A stretch of DNA of 63,947 nt from Desulfovibrionaceae bacterium (GTDB lineage: Bacteria > Desulfobacterota > Desulfovibrionia > Desulfovibrionales > Desulfovibrionaceae). Of the stretch, positions 44,177 to 51,351 are shown in pieces. The notes beneath the pieces were generated by a model. That model did not search any database and was not told the DNA's origin. It saw only the letters and a list, made by a program, of their open reading frames with translations. How positions within the stretch are numbered: the first letter of the stretch is position 1; each line of letters starts with the position of its first letter. A program made the position numbers and the translations under genes. The stretch spans positions 1 through 63,947 of the forward strand of contig JACCQI010000015.1 in assembly GCA_015709315.1 (NCBI GenBank), read 5' to 3'.

Positions 44177-45508
44177 ATGCCGAAACGAATCCCCGCAATA
44201 TGCGCATCCCTGGCCCTGGTCCTGCTGCTCGCCGCCTGCGGGACCAGAGATCCCTATGCTCCGGTCCAGGACCTGACGGAACTGCCGCAGGACGCCGGGG
44301 CCTACCACCACCTGCCGCCGGACGAACGACTGCTCAAGGAAACGGCGCAGCAGGCGGCCTGGGACGGCTTCATGGCCGCGCACTTCGATCCCTGGACGCG
44401 GAACAAACCGAAAAATCCGGCGGAAAAGGTGTTCTGGGGACTCTCGGCCTTTGAGGGCAAGCGGCTGTTCGGCGAAAACACCCTGCCCCTGGACGCGGGC
44501 TGGCTCGACCGCATGCGCGCCGCCTCGCGGGTGAATGATTTCCCCGGCCTGCACCGGCGGGCCGTGACCGTGACCAACGCCTCCCTGCGGGTCCTGCCCA
44601 CGCACCGGCCCGCCTTCTACGACTTCCGCCAGGCGGGCGAGGGGTTCCCCTTCGACTACATGCAGAATTCGCTGGTCCTGGCGGGCACCCCGCTGCTGGC
44701 CACCCACGTCAGCGCGGACCGGGCGTGGGTGCTGGTGGAATGCCGCTTCGCCTACGGCTGGGTCCGGGCCACGGACATCGCCTGGGTGGACGACGCCTTT
44801 GCCGCGGCCTACCAAAGCGGTGCCTATCTGGCCGTGACCCGCGACGACGTGCCGTTGACCGACCTGGACGGGCGGTACCGCTTCACCACCCATGTGGGCG
44901 CGCTGTTCCCGGTGACGGGGTCCGGCCCGGACGGCCGCCCGGTCATCGGCGTCCCGGTTCGGGACGACCTCGGCAATGCGGTCCTGCACGCGGTCGAGCC
45001 GCCGGAAGGGACCATGCAACCGGCCCCGATCCCGGCGACCCCGGCAAATTTCGCCCGCATCGCCAACGCCATGCTCGGCCGCGCCTACGGCTGGGGCGGC
45101 CTGTACGAGGACCGGGACTGCTCGGCCCTGGCCATGGACCTGATGGCCGGGTTCGGCATCCTGCTGCCGCGCAACTCCTCCCAGCAGATAAGGGTGGGGA
45201 CGAAAATCGCCTTGGACGGCATGGACCGGGACGGCAAACGGCGGCTCATCGCGGGGCAGGGCACGCCCTTTCTGACCCTGATCCGCAAGCCGGGCCACAT
45301 CATGGTCTACCTGGGCGACCGGGGCGGCGAACCCGTGGTCCTGCACGCCACCTGGGGCCTGAAGACCGAGACCGGCGGCGGCTACGGCCGCAAGGTCATC
45401 GGCGGGGCGGTGATCACCACCCTGGAACCGGGCCTGGAGCTGGACGACCTGGCCCGGCCCGAAGGCATCCTGCTGGAAACCGTCCGGGCCATGACCACGC
45501 TCCCCTGA
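44177..45508 (+). CDS. SH3-containing C40 (NlpC/P60) peptidoglycan hydrolase, lipoprotein
   Basis: A 443-residue predicted lipoprotein. The signal ends LLLAACG (lipobox Cys). The N-terminal domain is followed by an SH3-like region (about 150-290) and a C-terminal NlpC/P60 domain. The catalytic cysteine is in YEDRDCSALAMDLM (about residue 314), and a histidine is in RKPGHIMVYLG. It cleaves cell-wall peptides outside the cytoplasm. The NlpC/P60 N-terminal domain layout is common in Desulfovibrio. It converges on the wHTH gene, 9 bases away. Confidence 0.87.
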   Translation: MPKRIPAICASLALVLLLAACGTRDPYAPVQDLTELPQDAGAYHHLPPDERLLKETAQQAAWDGFMAAHFDPWTRNKPKNPAEKVFWGLSAFEGKRLFGENTLPLDAGWLDRMRAASRVNDFPGLHRRAVTVTNASLRVLPTHRPAFYDFRQAGEGFPFDYMQNSLVLAGTPLLATHVSADRAWVLVECRFAYGWVRATDIAWVDDAFAAAYQSGAYLAVTRDDVPLTDLDGRYRFTTHVGALFPVTGSGPDGRPVIGVPVRDDLGNAVLHAVEPPEGTMQPAPIPATPANFARIANAMLGRAYGWGGLYEDRDCSALAMDLMAGFGILLPRNSSQQIRVGTKIALDGMDRDGKRRLIAGQGTPFLTLIRKPGHIMVYLGDRGGEPVVLHATWGLKTETGGGYGRKVIGGAVITTLEPGLELDDLARPEGILLETVRAMTTLP

Positions 45509-45516
45509 AACCAAGG

Positions 45517-45756
45517 CTATTTCCCCGCATTCGGCCCGTCACACCTGTCGCGGAACATGTAGTTGCTGATGTGCCGGTCCCGCTGCTCGCGGATCCAGCG
45601 GCGCAGGTCCTCGGGCAGGGCGCGCCAGGCCCCCTTGTCCTCCCGCTTCCAGGCGGGCAATCCCCGGTCGCGCACCAACTCGATGATGTTGCGCGGATTT
45701 TCCCCCACGGCCTCGCAGATCTCGCGCGCACCCTTCAAACAGATATCCGTGCTCAT
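45517..45756 (-). CDS. Small wHTH DNA-binding protein (excisionase/Nu1-like)
   Basis: A 79-residue protein. GAREICEAVGENPRNIIELVRDRGLPAWKR followed by GAWRALPEDLRRWIREQRDRH has the winged-helix pattern of phage excisionases and of Nu1-type small terminase subunits. AGGAGGACAGC precedes the ATG and overlaps the end of the DUF5675 gene. Both are transcribed from the repressor-controlled divergent region. It may be the small terminase partner for the distant large subunit, or a regulator; the sequence does not decide. Confidence 0.65.
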   Translation of the reverse strand: MSTDICLKGAREICEAVGENPRNIIELVRDRGLPAWKREDKGAWRALPEDLRRWIREQRDRHISNYMFRDRCDGPNAGK

Positions 45757-45765
45757 GCTGTCCTC

Positions 45766-46167
45766 CTAGGCTCGGTCTTCGATGGAAACGGTGAACGAAC
45801 GGGCATCGCCGCATCGGGCGAGAAACGCGCGGAACGTGGGCATGGAGGACACAACGGCCCGCCGGCCGCAGACCTCGCCGAAGCTTCGACCCAACAGCAC
45901 GCACCCCCGCGTGTCCGCAGCCACATTCCCCTGATGGAACAGGATGTGCGTCCGTCCCGGCACCCCGGCGATCTCGAACGTGTCGCCGAAGGAGGGCGAC
46001 GCCACCCGGCGGCACTCGTACTCCCCGGCCGGAATGCAGGACACCCCGGGCCGGTTGCCCCGGTCCGGCGGCTCCAGGGTGACGCAAAAGACCTCGCCGT
46101 CCATCCGCAAGACGCCGAATGTCCCGGCCTGGCTCGTTTCCAATCTGACAATATCCATTTTTTTCAT
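45766..46167 (-). CDS. DUF5675 family protein (phage lysis-associated)
   Basis: A 133-residue protein. The family pattern is clear: FGVLRMDGEVFCVTLEPPDRGNRPGVSCIPAGEYECRRV, then LFHQGNVAADTRGCVLLG. DUF5675 proteins occur in phage lysis or tail regions and have an L,D-peptidase-like look, but their activity is not established. AGAGGTAAC precedes the ATG. The promoter and operator lie just upstream, facing the repressor gene. Confidence 0.8.
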   Translation of the reverse strand: MKKMDIVRLETSQAGTFGVLRMDGEVFCVTLEPPDRGNRPGVSCIPAGEYECRRVASPSFGDTFEIAGVPGRTHILFHQGNVAADTRGCVLLGRSFGEVCGRRAVVSSMPTFRAFLARCGDARSFTVSIEDRA

Positions 46168-46212
46168 ATGTTACCTCTCTTTTTTAGTCATATGCACATC
46201 GAATTGAGCCGT

Positions 46213-46242
46213 AATATAGTCATTTGACTATTTGCTAGTCAA
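46213..46242 (-). promoter_or_regulatory. Promoter for DUF5675-wHTH with overlapping operator
   Basis: On the minus strand TTGACT (46242-46237) and TATATT (46218-46213) are 18 bases apart. The 16-bp palindrome ATAGTCATTTGACTAT (46216-46231) overlaps the -10 and spacer. Further TAGTCA half-sites occur at 46185-46190 and 46236-46241. A repressor bound here would block this promoter. Confidence 0.68.
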
Positions 46243-46262
46243 CCAATTACAGCATTTTTATT

Positions 46263-46290
46263 TAGACATTTGTCCATAATACTGTATAAC
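46263..46290 (+). promoter_or_regulatory. Promoter of the S24 repressor with overlapping operator
   Basis: TAGACA (46263-46268) and TATAAC (46285-46290) are 16 bases apart. The near-palindrome TAGACATTTGTCCA (46263-46276) overlaps the -35 and resembles the palindrome of the divergent promoter. Autoregulation is likely. Confidence 0.6.
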
Positions 46291-46323
46291 ACCCTCAGCA
46301 CAAACCGAGACAAAGGGGCAGCC

Positions 46324-47070
46324 ATGGGATTCACCGACGATGTGCGCCAGGCGCTCATCGACCGTATCGGCCCGGGGAAACGGTACCCGAACAACAAGCG
46401 CATGGCGGACGACCTGGGGGTCGATCCGTCACAGCTCAACCGTTTTTTGAAAAGGGAACGAGGACTCAACAGCGAGTCCCTGGGCCACATCCTGGACAAG
46501 CTGGGAGTCACCGTGCTCTTCGGCGACGAGCCTGTGGACGCGACCCGCGAGGTCTGCTTCAGGCCGCCCGGCAAGACGCAGGCCGCATCCGGCCTCCCGG
46601 CCCCCCGGCCCGACGACTACATGGCGGTCCCGCTGGTGGACGCGGCCACGGCCGCCGACCCCGGCCCGATATCCGAGGACAAGGCGGAAGGCTGGGTGCT
46701 GGTCTGGCGGCACCAGGAATCCCTCCGCTTCCGATCCAACCTGGTGGCCGTGGCCGTGCGGCCCGGCGACCTGTCCATGGCCCCGGCCATGCACCCCGGC
46801 GACATCGTCGTGGTGGACCGCAGCGACCGGGATCCCAGTCCGGCCGGAAAGATCATGCTCGTGCGCGAGCCGGGCGAAGCGGGCCGGGCCGCCATCCGGC
46901 GCGTGGGCGCCAAGCGCCTCGACGACGACGTCGAGCTTATCTTCTACTCGGACAACAGCCGCGAATATCCGCCCAGCACCCGCCTTCTCAAGCGGGACTG
47001 CGACGGCGACGTGACCCGGGCAATCGGCGGCGCAGTGGTCTGGGCGTGGAACGACATGTCACGAAAATAG
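46324..47070 (+). CDS. Phage-type repressor (HTH plus S24 LexA-like domain)
   Basis: A 248-residue CI/C2-like repressor. The N-terminal HTH is about residues 18-58 (NKRMADDLGVDPSQLNRFLKRERG). The C-terminal S24 domain has the serine in GDLSMAPAMHPGD (Ser about 151). The lysine expected to activate that serine falls in AAIRRV, which shows arginine instead (about 192-193), so self-cleavage on SOS induction is doubtful. Start ATG 46324 has AAAGGGG upstream. It faces the DUF5675-wHTH pair across a shared operator region. Confidence 0.85.
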   Translation: MGFTDDVRQALIDRIGPGKRYPNNKRMADDLGVDPSQLNRFLKRERGLNSESLGHILDKLGVTVLFGDEPVDATREVCFRPPGKTQAASGLPAPRPDDYMAVPLVDAATAADPGPISEDKAEGWVLVWRHQESLRFRSNLVAVAVRPGDLSMAPAMHPGDIVVVDRSDRDPSPAGKIMLVREPGEAGRAAIRRVGAKRLDDDVELIFYSDNSREYPPSTRLLKRDCDGDVTRAIGGAVVWAWNDMSRK

Positions 47071-47098
47071 TCATCTCTCACAAGGCGGTTTCACTATT

Positions 47099-48067
47099 AT
47101 GGTCATTCGACATATTCTTTGCCTGAGAAACGCGATTTCCGCATTTCTGGTCCTGGCCGTGCTTCTGGCCGCCGGGCCGGTCCGGGCGGACCAGGCCGCG
47201 CGCGCGGCCGATCTGCTGGTCAGCCGGGACAGCGCCCAACGCGCCGAAGGAATGGCCCTCATCGAACACGACGGCCTCGCGCTCATGCCCGGCCTGGCCC
47301 GCGTCCTGCACTCGGGCGGACTCGTTTCCCGGCGGGGCGCCGCCATCGGCCTCTCCCTCATGCCCATTCCCGCGCCGGCAGTGGACCATCTCATCACGGG
47401 CCTGGCCGACGACGACGCCGTGGTCCGCAGCCTGTGCGCCCACGGACTCGGAAAGATCGGCGCACCGGCCGCGACCGAGGCCGCGCATCTCCTGACCCAC
47501 TCGGACAACCGGGTCCGGATCGGGGCGGCCCTGGCCCTGAGCAAGATGGGTGCGGACGCGGTTCCGGCCCTGGCCGCCATGCTCCGCCTCCAGGACCCCG
47601 GGGTCAGCGCCAGGGCGGCCTGGCTGCTCGGCATCCTGGGGCGCGACGCCCTGCCCTCGGTCCCGGCCCTGATCCGGGCGCTCGAGACCGACGACATGCG
47701 CCTGGTCCACCTGCTGGCCGAAACCATCGACTCCATCGGGCCGGACCCGGCCGTGGTCCACCATGAACTGCTCCTGCTGGGAAGCGGCCGAAGCAGATGC
47801 CCGGCAACGCGGGTGGGCGGGGCCGCCGCCCCCACCCTGGTCAAGCTCCTGGCCCGGCCCGGAACGCCCATGGCCAACATCGCCCTCATCACCCTGGTCC
47901 GCATAGGTCCGGCCGCAGAACCGGCCCTCAGGCTCGCCCTGGCCACGGGCACCCCGAGCCAGCGCACGGCCGCGGCCCTGGCGCTCACCGGCATCGACCC
48001 GGACCTGGCCGCCACCCTGCCCGAAGACCTGCGAACGGTCCTTTCAGGGACCATGAAAACCAAATAA
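47099..48067 (+). CDS. Exported HEAT-repeat protein
   Basis: A 322-residue protein with an N-terminal signal or anchor (AFLVLAVLLAAGPVRAD) and a chain of about seven HEAT/PBS-type helical repeats (e.g. DDDAVVRSLCAHGLGKIGAP, NRVRIGAALALSKMGADAVP). It is likely a periplasmic protein-binding scaffold. A TAGTCA half-site overlaps the repressor stop codon 31 bases upstream, so repressor binding here is possible. The role is unknown. Confidence 0.8.
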   Translation: MVIRHILCLRNAISAFLVLAVLLAAGPVRADQAARAADLLVSRDSAQRAEGMALIEHDGLALMPGLARVLHSGGLVSRRGAAIGLSLMPIPAPAVDHLITGLADDDAVVRSLCAHGLGKIGAPAATEAAHLLTHSDNRVRIGAALALSKMGADAVPALAAMLRLQDPGVSARAAWLLGILGRDALPSVPALIRALETDDMRLVHLLAETIDSIGPDPAVVHHELLLLGSGRSRCPATRVGGAAAPTLVKLLARPGTPMANIALITLVRIGPAAEPALRLALATGTPSQRTAAALALTGIDPDLAATLPEDLRTVLSGTMKTK

Positions 48068-48079
48068 AACGGAGGCATC

Positions 48080-48481
48080 ATGCCTGAACTCATCTATGCG
48101 ATCATCTGCGCCGATCTGATCATCGACAAGGACTCGAACTCCACCTCGTTCATCCGAACCATCGAGCACGCGGTGGTGCCGGAATTCCCGGCAACCCTGC
48201 CGCCCATATATTTCGCCAGCCTGTGGGACCTCGAAAACGCGGGAGAGGAGCCCTTCACCGTTTCCCTGAACCTGATCCCGCCGAGCGGGGAACCGATCAC
48301 CCTGGGGCTCCAGGAAGTCACGCCCACGGGCACCATGCTCCACAAGATGAACTTCCAGCTGCCCGGCCTTCAGGTAAAGGAGGAAGGCAAGCACGAACTG
48401 ACCGTTGCCCTGAAACGCGAAGGGGATTGGGGAACCCGGTCCAGGCTCCCGCTCTACGTATTCCGCAACGTCAAGCAATAG
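48080..48481 (+). CDS. DUF6941 family protein
   Basis: A 133-residue mostly beta-strand protein: PELIYAIICADLIIDKDSNS, then IYFASLWDLENAGEEPFTVSL, then a final GTRSRLPLYVF. This matches the DUF6941 pattern; function is unknown. There is no signal peptide. ACGGAGG precedes the ATG. It follows the HEAT gene by 12 bases. Confidence 0.8.
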   Translation: MPELIYAIICADLIIDKDSNSTSFIRTIEHAVVPEFPATLPPIYFASLWDLENAGEEPFTVSLNLIPPSGEPITLGLQEVTPTGTMLHKMNFQLPGLQVKEEGKHELTVALKREGDWGTRSRLPLYVFRNVKQ

Positions 48482-48515
48482 CCCTCCGCCTGAAGCGGAC
48501 GGCCCTTTTCGACGC

Positions 48516-48562
48516 AAAAGGCCATGACATGCATGCAACCACGCAACATGTCATGGTCTTTT
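48516..48562 (+). terminator. Terminator after the DUF6941 gene
   Basis: AAAAGGCCATGACATG and CATGTCATGGTCTTTT pair around a 15-base loop; the T-run continues (TTATTTT). Beyond it, to 48831, the sequence is AT-rich and contains the 14-bp palindrome CCAGTTATAACTGG (48713-48726), a possible operator, but no gene I can support. Confidence 0.7.
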
Positions 48563-48831
48563 ATTTTATGATTACTGTATCAGTATGCAATATGCATCAA
48601 CAAACAATGCAACAGGCCCTCTCTGAACTGTTCATGCATTGAAAAAAGCAAAATTTATAATTTTATTTAACATATTTTTCAAAGTAAAATAGGCTGTTAC
48701 GTATAAATTTCGCCAGTTATAACTGGACATTTACTGTGTCCTGGTCTATTTCTACATCGCTTAGTCTATATTAATAGATTTCCACATCAACCCAGCCGGT
48801 CCGGCCCATATCCGAAGAGGGAAGACACCAC

Positions 48832-49017
48832 ATGCAGCGAATCGTGCTCATACTACCGGACGAAAACAAGCGCCTGCCAAGGGCGGAAGCGCTCAGGCGG
48901 GCGGGCTTCCGGGTGTCCTCGGCCCTGGGCGAAAACGCCGTGAAGGACGCAGGGGAGCGGACAAGACGTCCGCGCAAGGGGAAACGGCGGGAATCCGCCG
49001 AAAAGGACGGGCCGTGA
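48832..49017 (+). CDS. Small basic hypothetical protein
   Basis: A 61-residue reading frame: MQRIVLILPDENKRLPRAEA at the start, then a very basic tail (RTRRPRKGKRRESAEKD). GAGGGAAG precedes the ATG, and a strong terminator follows 12 bases after the stop, which supports a real transcript. No family is recognised; the first 25 residues look like a short strand-helix unit. It lies next to an AT-rich, probably acquired, stretch. Confidence 0.45.
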   Translation: MQRIVLILPDENKRLPRAEALRRAGFRVSSALGENAVKDAGERTRRPRKGKRRESAEKDGP

Positions 49018-49028
49018 GGACGGCCCCG

Positions 49029-49087
49029 CCCGAAACCGACAACGCCCCCGGCGCGATCCTCGCGCCGGGGGCGTTGTCGGTTTCGGG
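49029..49087. terminator. Bidirectional terminator with perfect 27-bp stem
   Basis: The 27 bases from CCCGAAACCGACAACG onward (49029-49055) recur as an exact inverted copy (49061-49087) around the loop ATCCT. It separates the convergent small gene and ADH synthase gene. The stem is unusually long and perfect for a terminator. Confidence 0.85.
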
Positions 49088-49097
49088 CACAGGCCGC

Positions 49098-49901
49098 CTA
49101 GAGGATGTCCTGGTACCCGTCCAGGGCGTCGTCCACGGACTGTCCCTCGTGGACGATGCGGTTGAGCACCTCCACCAGGCGGATGGGGTCGCGGTGCTGA
49201 AAAACGTTGCGCCCCACGGAAAGGCCCGATCCGCCGGCGTCCAGGGAGGCGCGGACCACGTCCAGGAAGTCCCTGGTGGAGTCCAGCTTGGCCCCGCCCG
49301 CGATGACCACGGGCACGCCCGCGCACTCCACCACCCGGGCGAAGCTCTCCTGATCGCCGGGGTAGTTGACCTTGACCACGTCCGCGCCCAGTTCCGCGCC
49401 CACGCGGGCGCAATGGGCCACGGCAGCCGGGGCGTACTCGTCGGCCACCTTGGGCCCCCGGGCGTAGACCATGGCCAGAAGCGGCATGCCCCATTCGGCC
49501 GCCGAGGCCGCCACCATGCCGAAATCACTGAGCATCTGGCCCTCGGTCTCGTCGCCCAGGTTGACGTGGACGCTGACGCCGTCCGCGCCCAGGCGGATGG
49601 CCTCCTCCACCGTGGTCACCAGCCGCTTCACGTTGGGATGCGGCGACAGGCAGGTTCCGGCGGACAGGTGAACGATGCATCCGAAATCACGGCCCTGCAT
49701 GCGGTGGCCGAGCTTGACCTGGCCCTTGTGGACCAGGCCCGCGTTGGCCCCGCCGGCCACCAGGTTGGTGACGGTGTCGCGCATCCTCTCCAGCCCGGCG
49801 ATGGGACCCACGGTCACGCCGTGGTCCATGGGCACGATGATGGTGCGTCCGGTGTTGCGATTGAAAATCCTCTCCAAGCGAATGGCTTTTCCTATGTGCA
49901 T
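49098..49901 (-). CDS. 2-amino-3,7-dideoxy-D-threo-hept-6-ulosonate (ADH) synthase, class I aldolase-like
   Basis: A 267-residue DhnA/FbaB-type class I aldolase. VPMDHGVTVGP is the family start; the Schiff-base lysine is most likely in DVVKVNYPGD, and the phosphate site is GGSGLSVGRNVF. In archaea and Desulfovibrio-type bacteria this enzyme starts the alternative route to dehydroquinate that bypasses DAHP synthase. The alternative, a class I fructose-bisphosphate aldolase, is possible but the close match to the ADH synthase group and genome type favour the former. AGAGGTGAAAG precedes the ATG. Confidence 0.82.
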   Translation of the reverse strand: MHIGKAIRLERIFNRNTGRTIIVPMDHGVTVGPIAGLERMRDTVTNLVAGGANAGLVHKGQVKLGHRMQGRDFGCIVHLSAGTCLSPHPNVKRLVTTVEEAIRLGADGVSVHVNLGDETEGQMLSDFGMVAASAAEWGMPLLAMVYARGPKVADEYAPAAVAHCARVGAELGADVVKVNYPGDQESFARVVECAGVPVVIAGGAKLDSTRDFLDVVRASLDAGGSGLSVGRNVFQHRDPIRLVEVLNRIVHEGQSVDDALDGYQDIL

Positions 49902-50082
49902 CTTTCACCTCTTTCCTGGCGGTTTCCGGCTGTGGGAGCGTCCCGTTTGCCATAATACACTCGCCGGGAAGAGGGAAGCGGAAACACCCCATAACCGGCC
50001 GTCCCGGTGCAAAATTATGATAATTGCCTTCGGATTGCGATGTCCGTGGAAATGGGTATAGTGGCACCCAGGGGGAACCGCG

Positions 50083-51330
50083 ATGACCGATGAATGCACC
50101 TACGAGTCCATATACGTTGCCAGACAGCCCATCCTGAACGCCGCCGGCGACACCTGGGGCTACATGATGCTCTTCCGTGACAGCAAGGATGCCGATCGGG
50201 CCATATTCTCCAATAATTCCGAAGCGACAATGAACCTGGTGGCCAACCTGCCGCTGTGCGGCGGCGTATGCGGCGGCCGCGCCAAGGTGCTGGTCCACTT
50301 CACGCCCGAGGACATCGTCCGGGGCATTCCCCACGCCATCCCCTGCGACAACACCGTGATCGTCCTCGAAGAGATGGCCGAACCCGACGAGACCTTAATC
50401 GTCGCCCTGGGCGACCTGATCATCGACGGCTTCGAGCTGGCCATCAACAACTTCGAAGGCAGACCCGGCTGCGAGAGGCTGACCGAGCTGGCCGACACGC
50501 TGATCGTGGACATGGGAAGAAAGAGCGGGGAAGACCTCAAGGCCATCGTCGAGCGGGCCGGGGCCTTCGGCGCCTCCAACCTCCTGGCCAAGCGGGTGGA
50601 GAACGCCGAAGACATGGCCAAGGCCAAGGCGGCCGGGTTTTCCCTGTTCAACGGCTACTATTTCAAGCGTCCCCAGATCGAAGGCGGGCGCAAGATCAAC
50701 TCGGTCAAGGCCACCCGCCTCAAGCTGTTCGAAATCATCGAAAAGGACGAGCCGGACTTCGACGCCCTGGCCCCGGCCATCGAGGCCGACGTGGCCATCA
50801 GCTACCGGCTGCTCACCTTCCTGAACACGGCCAACTTCAGCTTCGCCACCAAGGTCACGTCCATCAAGCAGGCCGTGGTCCTGGCCGGATGGAAGCCCAT
50901 CAGGAACTGGCTCAGGCTGATCATCCTCACGGACCTGACGCCCTCGGAAAAGACCAAGGAACTCGCCTACACCTCCGCCCATCGGGCCAAGCTCTTCGAG
51001 ACCGCGGCCCTGGGCAGCGGCTACGAGGAGGAGTCCGACAGGCTGTTCATCATCGGCCTTTTCTCGCTGCTGGACGCCATGCTGGACACGAGCATGGAAT
51101 CCATCACCGACCACCTGCCCGTGGACGCCGAGATCAAGAACACCCTGTGCGGCAAGAAGACCAAGTACACGCCGTGGCTCGAGTTGGCCAAGGCCATCGA
51201 AAACTCCGACTGGGACATGGTCGGCGACCGGGCCAAGGTCCTCAACCTCCTGCCGGGGACCGTGGCCGTCAGCTACCAGCACGCATTCACCTGGGTGGAC
51301 GCGTACTTCTCATCCAAGCCGGGGGCATAG
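50083..51330 (+). CDS. EAL-HDOD regulatory protein (YuxH-like)
   Basis: A 415-residue cytosolic signalling protein. The N-terminal part resembles an EAL domain (YVARQPILNAAGDTWGYMMLFR, then FNGYYFKRP), but the EAL catalytic triplet position reads LFR, so c-di-GMP hydrolysis is unlikely. The C-terminal HDOD domain (from about 205) contains SYRLLTFLNTANFSF and SIKQAVVLAGW. YuxH-type proteins regulate motility and other processes by protein contacts. GGGGGAACC precedes the ATG. Confidence 0.87.
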   Translation: MTDECTYESIYVARQPILNAAGDTWGYMMLFRDSKDADRAIFSNNSEATMNLVANLPLCGGVCGGRAKVLVHFTPEDIVRGIPHAIPCDNTVIVLEEMAEPDETLIVALGDLIIDGFELAINNFEGRPGCERLTELADTLIVDMGRKSGEDLKAIVERAGAFGASNLLAKRVENAEDMAKAKAAGFSLFNGYYFKRPQIEGGRKINSVKATRLKLFEIIEKDEPDFDALAPAIEADVAISYRLLTFLNTANFSFATKVTSIKQAVVLAGWKPIRNWLRLIILTDLTPSEKTKELAYTSAHRAKLFETAALGSGYEEESDRLFIIGLFSLLDAMLDTSMESITDHLPVDAEIKNTLCGKKTKYTPWLELAKAIENSDWDMVGDRAKVLNLLPGTVAVSYQHAFTWVDAYFSSKPGA

Positions 51331-51351
51331 GCCCCTGCCGCAAGGCCGACC

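Noticed and set aside
9253-47070. A conventional integrated prophage
   Set aside because: Phage-type genes are separated by many host genes on both strands, and no integrase, attachment site or capsid cluster is present.
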